From assembly GCA_028345575.1 (NCBI GenBank), contig JAOMDR010000008.1:1-51261 (forward strand): a stretch of DNA of 51,261 bases. Reading direction: 5' to 3'. Position numbers and translations under genes: made by a program. Origin of the DNA: Candidatus Nitrosopelagicus sp. Its GTDB lineage: Archaea > Thermoproteota > Nitrososphaeria > Nitrososphaerales > Nitrosopumilaceae. The notes under the pieces were generated by a model, which saw only the letters and a program-made list of their open reading frames with translations, made no database searches and was not told the DNA's origin. This document shows, in pieces, positions 49,000-51,261 of this stretch (positions are counted from its first letter, which is position 1; every line of letters starts with the position of its first letter).

Positions 49000-50706
49000 T
49001 TATGATGGTAATATCATATCCTTTAATCCAGTTCCGGGTGCAACAAATGGTAATACATCTTCTTCAGGATCTATTGGTATGTCAATTACAGTTGCAACAT
49101 CACTTTTCAATGCAGTCTTAATTGCACTGTCAAGCTCATCCATTGATTGCGCACGTAATCCTTGTGCACCATATGATTCAGCTAATTTAACATAATCAGG
49201 ACATTTTTTTAGATCAACACCAACCATGCGACGGTCATAAAATGTTCTTTGCCATTGTGCAACCATTCCTAAAGAATAATTGTTTATCAAAAATACAATT
49301 ACAGGCAAGTCCTCTAATACTGCAGTTGCAAGTGAATTTTCGGTCATGTTAAAGCTACCATCACCTGCAATGTCAACTACAGGAACATCAGGACGTGCAG
49401 TTTTTGCTCCAATTGCTGCAGGAAATCCCCAACCCATAGTACCCAAACCAGTTGAGCTGAAGAAAGTTCCAGGATGTATTGCATCAAAGAATAGTGAAGC
49501 CCACATTTGGTGTTGACCTACTTCAGTTGTCACAATAGATTCGTTTGGAAGTAATTCTCGTAATTTTCTAAGAATTTTTGCAGCACCCATTTCACCAGGA
49601 TGTATTTTCAAATTTTCTCGCCAGTATTGTTTAACTTCTTTTACATGTTTTAACCAAGGATTATCATCAGAGGTACGTACAGCTTTATCCATTAACATTT
49701 TTCCAAATATACGTAATGAGGCACGTACATCACCTACTACAGCTACAGAAGTTGTTTGGTTCTTTCCAATTTCTGCAGGATCAACATCCATGTGAATAAT
49801 TTTCAAGTTCTTTTCAAACTCTGCAAATGTACCAACAGAGCGGTCTGAGAATCTAGTTCCAATCGCCAAAACACAGTCAGCTTCAGTCATCAATTTATTG
49901 GCTTCAGCATGTCCATGCATTCCAATTGGACCTAAGGATAACGGATGATTTTCAGGAAATGCACCTTTACCTTTGAAGGTAGTTACTACAGGAATCATTA
50001 GTAATTCAGCTATTGATTGTAATTCTGCAAATGCAGATGAAATGATTACACCACCACCAGCAAGAATTATTGGTTTTTGTGCAGATAACAATAATTCAAC
50101 TGCACGGGCGGTATTTGTAATATCAGGATCAGCCCAAGGATGATAACCAGGAACTCTTACTTCATCAGGAAAAGTAAATTTACCTTCATTTTGTTGAACG
50201 TCTTTAGGAATATCTAATAATACAGGACCAGGTCTTCCAGTTTCCGCAATGTAAAATCCTTGTTTAACCATTGTTGGAATTTCTTCAGGAGTTCGTGGTT
50301 GATATGAATATTTTAATGCAGGATTAGCCATACCGATGATGTCACTTTCTTGAAATGCATCTTTTCCAATCATTGCTACAGGAACTTGACCAGTTACTGC
50401 AACCATTGGTGCAGAATCTGCTTGTGCAGTTGCAATTCCAGTTAACAAATTGGTTGCTCCAGGTCCAGAAGTTGCAAAACATACACCAGGTTTTCTACTT
50501 ACTCTACCAAAACCATCTGCCATATGTGCAGCAGATTGTTCATGTCTTACTAAAATATGACGAATGTTACTTTTTCCCAATTCATCATACATTGGAAGGT
50601 TCGCACCTCCCGGTAGACCGAAGACTTCCTTTACTCCTTCTTTTTCCAATGATTTCATTAGCGCAGTTGCGCCGATCATATTCTCCATTTTATTATTATC
50701 ACTCAT
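49000..50706 (-). CDS. ilvB: Acetolactate synthase large (catalytic) subunit
   Basis: A thiamine-diphosphate enzyme making acetolactate from pyruvate for valine and leucine. 568 residues: LVRHEQSAAHMADGFGRVSR carries the catalytic glutamate, then the FAD-like middle domain (GTRFSDRSVGTF), and the ThDP motif GDGSFNMTENSLATAVLEDL, with the magnesium Asp/Asn. First gene of the minus-strand operon ilvB-ilvN-leuA-leuB; ilvC and ilvD are missing here. A perfect 7+7 inverted repeat lies just upstream of its likely TATA box. Confidence 0.96.
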   Translation of the reverse strand: MSDNNKMENMIGATALMKSLEKEGVKEVFGLPGGANLPMYDELGKSNIRHILVRHEQSAAHMADGFGRVSRKPGVCFATSGPGATNLLTGIATAQADSAPMVAVTGQVPVAMIGKDAFQESDIIGMANPALKYSYQPRTPEEIPTMVKQGFYIAETGRPGPVLLDIPKDVQQNEGKFTFPDEVRVPGYHPWADPDITNTARAVELLLSAQKPIILAGGGVIISSAFAELQSIAELLMIPVVTTFKGKGAFPENHPLSLGPIGMHGHAEANKLMTEADCVLAIGTRFSDRSVGTFAEFEKNLKIIHMDVDPAEIGKNQTTSVAVVGDVRASLRIFGKMLMDKAVRTSDDNPWLKHVKEVKQYWRENLKIHPGEMGAAKILRKLRELLPNESIVTTEVGQHQMWASLFFDAIHPGTFFSSTGLGTMGWGFPAAIGAKTARPDVPVVDIAGDGSFNMTENSLATAVLEDLPVIVFLINNYSLGMVAQWQRTFYDRRMVGVDLKKCPDYVKLAESYGAQGLRAQSMDELDSAIKTALKSDVATVIDIPIDPEEDVLPFVAPGTGLKDMILPS

Positions 50707-50723
50707 AATCCTAATTTAAATCG

Positions 50724-50732
50724 GTAAATTGG
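50724..50732 (-). promoter_or_regulatory. TATA-like box of the ilvB operon
   Basis: CAATTTACC on the minus strand, centred about 22 bases from the ATG; ATTTAAATT at 50713-50721 is an alternative box. A start site close to or at the ATG is implied. Confidence 0.35.
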
Positions 50733-50747
50733 CTGTAAGTTTACAGC
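50732..50747. promoter_or_regulatory. Perfect inverted repeat upstream of ilvB
   Basis: GCTGTAA-GT-TTACAGC, a 16-base dyad with seven matching bases per arm. It touches the upstream edge of the likely TATA box of ilvB, about 26-41 bases ahead of the start codon. Size and symmetry fit a dimeric regulator such as an Lrp/AsnC protein. Confidence 0.5.
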
Positions 50748-50858
50748 AGCAGGTCAACTAGCAATGAGATACCAAAAGTGCTAATTGTTGCTTGTTGTTG
50801 CAATGAATCAAAATCAGGCGATCGACTAATAAGGCTTCCTTTTTAGAAATGATGTAAC

Positions 50859-51261
50859 GTGTCTGAACAAGAAGGAATTATAAAAATTGTAGAATCATTT
50901 TTTGAAATTGGGAAATCAAAAAAATTAGAAATTCTAAAAGATATTCAAATTAATGATTCGTCTTTTTCAAGTTTTAGTGATGTACCGCCATATGATCTAA
51001 AAGATTTTTCAACAACAGTAGCGTTAGAAGAATTAAGATTCATTAGTATTTCAGATTACGATTACATCATTAATAATGTGAAAGTTAACATTTTTGGAGA
51101 TACTGCAATAGTTGCACTTGAATTAATACAAAAAGGAATGCTAGTAGACAATAAAGCATTCACAGGAGAACATATCACAATTCCAGGTAGGGCTACGTTT
51201 GTATTAATTAAAAAGCCAACATGGAAGATTGTACATCTTCATTTATCAAAATCTGGAAACT
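50859..51261 (+). CDS. SnoaL-like (NTF2-fold) protein, cut by window edge
   Basis: From GTG 50859: MSEQEGIIKIVESFFEIGKS, then DVPPYDLKDFSTTVALEELR, NVKVNIFGDTAIVALELIQK, FTGEHITIPGRATFVLIKKP and TWKIVHLHLSKSGN. The pattern of a long helix, strands with F-G-D-T-A-I-V, and WKIVHLH is typical of SnoaL-like/DUF4440 proteins. At least 134 residues; the C-terminus lies outside the window. Divergent from ilvB. Role unknown. Confidence 0.82.
   Translation, partial: MSEQEGIIKIVESFFEIGKSKKLEILKDIQINDSSFSSFSDVPPYDLKDFSTTVALEELRFISISDYDYIINNVKVNIFGDTAIVALELIQKGMLVDNKAFTGEHITIPGRATFVLIKKPTWKIVHLHLSKSGN

Noticed and set aside
1-51261. CRISPR arrays, insertion sequences, integrases, toxin-antitoxin pairs, rRNA or further tRNA genes
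   Set aside because: No regularly spaced repeats, transposase-like proteins, terminal inverted repeats or additional T-arm GGTTC-A-A-TCC motifs were found on either strand.

Overview
The window is AT-rich archaeal DNA (roughly one-third G+C by eye). Its gene content points to an ammonia-oxidising thaumarchaeon close to Nitrosopumilus. The indicators are a CdvA-like cell-division protein, a J-domain/ferredoxin fusion, archaeal FEN-1 and DNA ligase, a bifunctional fructose-bisphosphate aldolase/phosphatase, a cold-shock protein, 3-hydroxyacyl-CoA dehydrogenase, a thaumarchaeal-type surface protein, and many very small zinc-finger proteins. Most genes that open a transcript look leaderless: a TATA-like box is centred about 24-28 bases upstream of the start codon. 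I used this to choose several TTG, GTG or internal ATG starts. The species assignment is inference, because no rRNA is present.

Layout. 1-5.4 kb: a cut universal stress protein, a split tRNA-Ser(CGA) gene, FEN-1, small proteins, acetyl-CoA synthetase and CdvA. 5.4-9.3 kb: a plus-strand run of ThyX-like protein, MsrB, homoserine dehydrogenase and a PUA protein. 9.3-14.2 kb: a minus-strand run with a proteasome beta subunit lacking the catalytic threonine, a histone-H1-tail-like protein, and a four-gene set queE, trmI, nnrD, M20 peptidase. 14.3-24.4 kb: accessory-looking small genes (zinc fingers, TPR, cupins, J-ferredoxin, HIT, FG-GAP surface protein), 3-hydroxyacyl-CoA dehydrogenase, a LOG-like protein and RpoP. 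24.4-30.9 kb: rps10 and EF-1alpha, then fbp, DNA ligase, a PhoU-like protein and the tRNA-splicing endonuclease. 30.9-34.5 kb: small unknowns and a tandem SDR plus hot-dog protein pair, then a TauE exporter. 34.6-45.8 kb: regulatory and membrane proteins, TPR, ArgRS, phosphoglycolate phosphatase, a DRG GTPase, a base-excision glycosylase, DedA, cold-shock protein, a methyltransferase, an OppD-like ATPase and AspRS. 45.9-50.7 kb: the branched-chain amino-acid operon ilvB-ilvN-leuA-leuB behind a perfect inverted repeat. The right edge cuts a SnoaL-like gene.

How the genes work together. Information processing dominates (FEN-1, ligase, glycosylase, EndA with an intron-bearing tRNA substrate in the same window, two aminoacyl-tRNA synthetases, tRNA-modifying QueE and TrmI, EF-1alpha, S10, RpoP). 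Central carbon metabolism is represented by acs, 3-hydroxyacyl-CoA dehydrogenase, fbp and possibly the tandem SDR. I see no insertion sequences, CRISPR arrays, prophage genes or rRNA. No gene-free stretch exceeds 300 bases.

Most interesting: the tandem-SDR/hot-dog operon with an altered active site, the beta subunit without Thr1, two divergent gene pairs that appear to share one symmetric TATA box, a perfect dyad at the ilvB promoter, a GC-rich hairpin between genes near 42.2 kb, and many tiny Cys/His proteins, several sharing an N-terminal MGLF-type motif.
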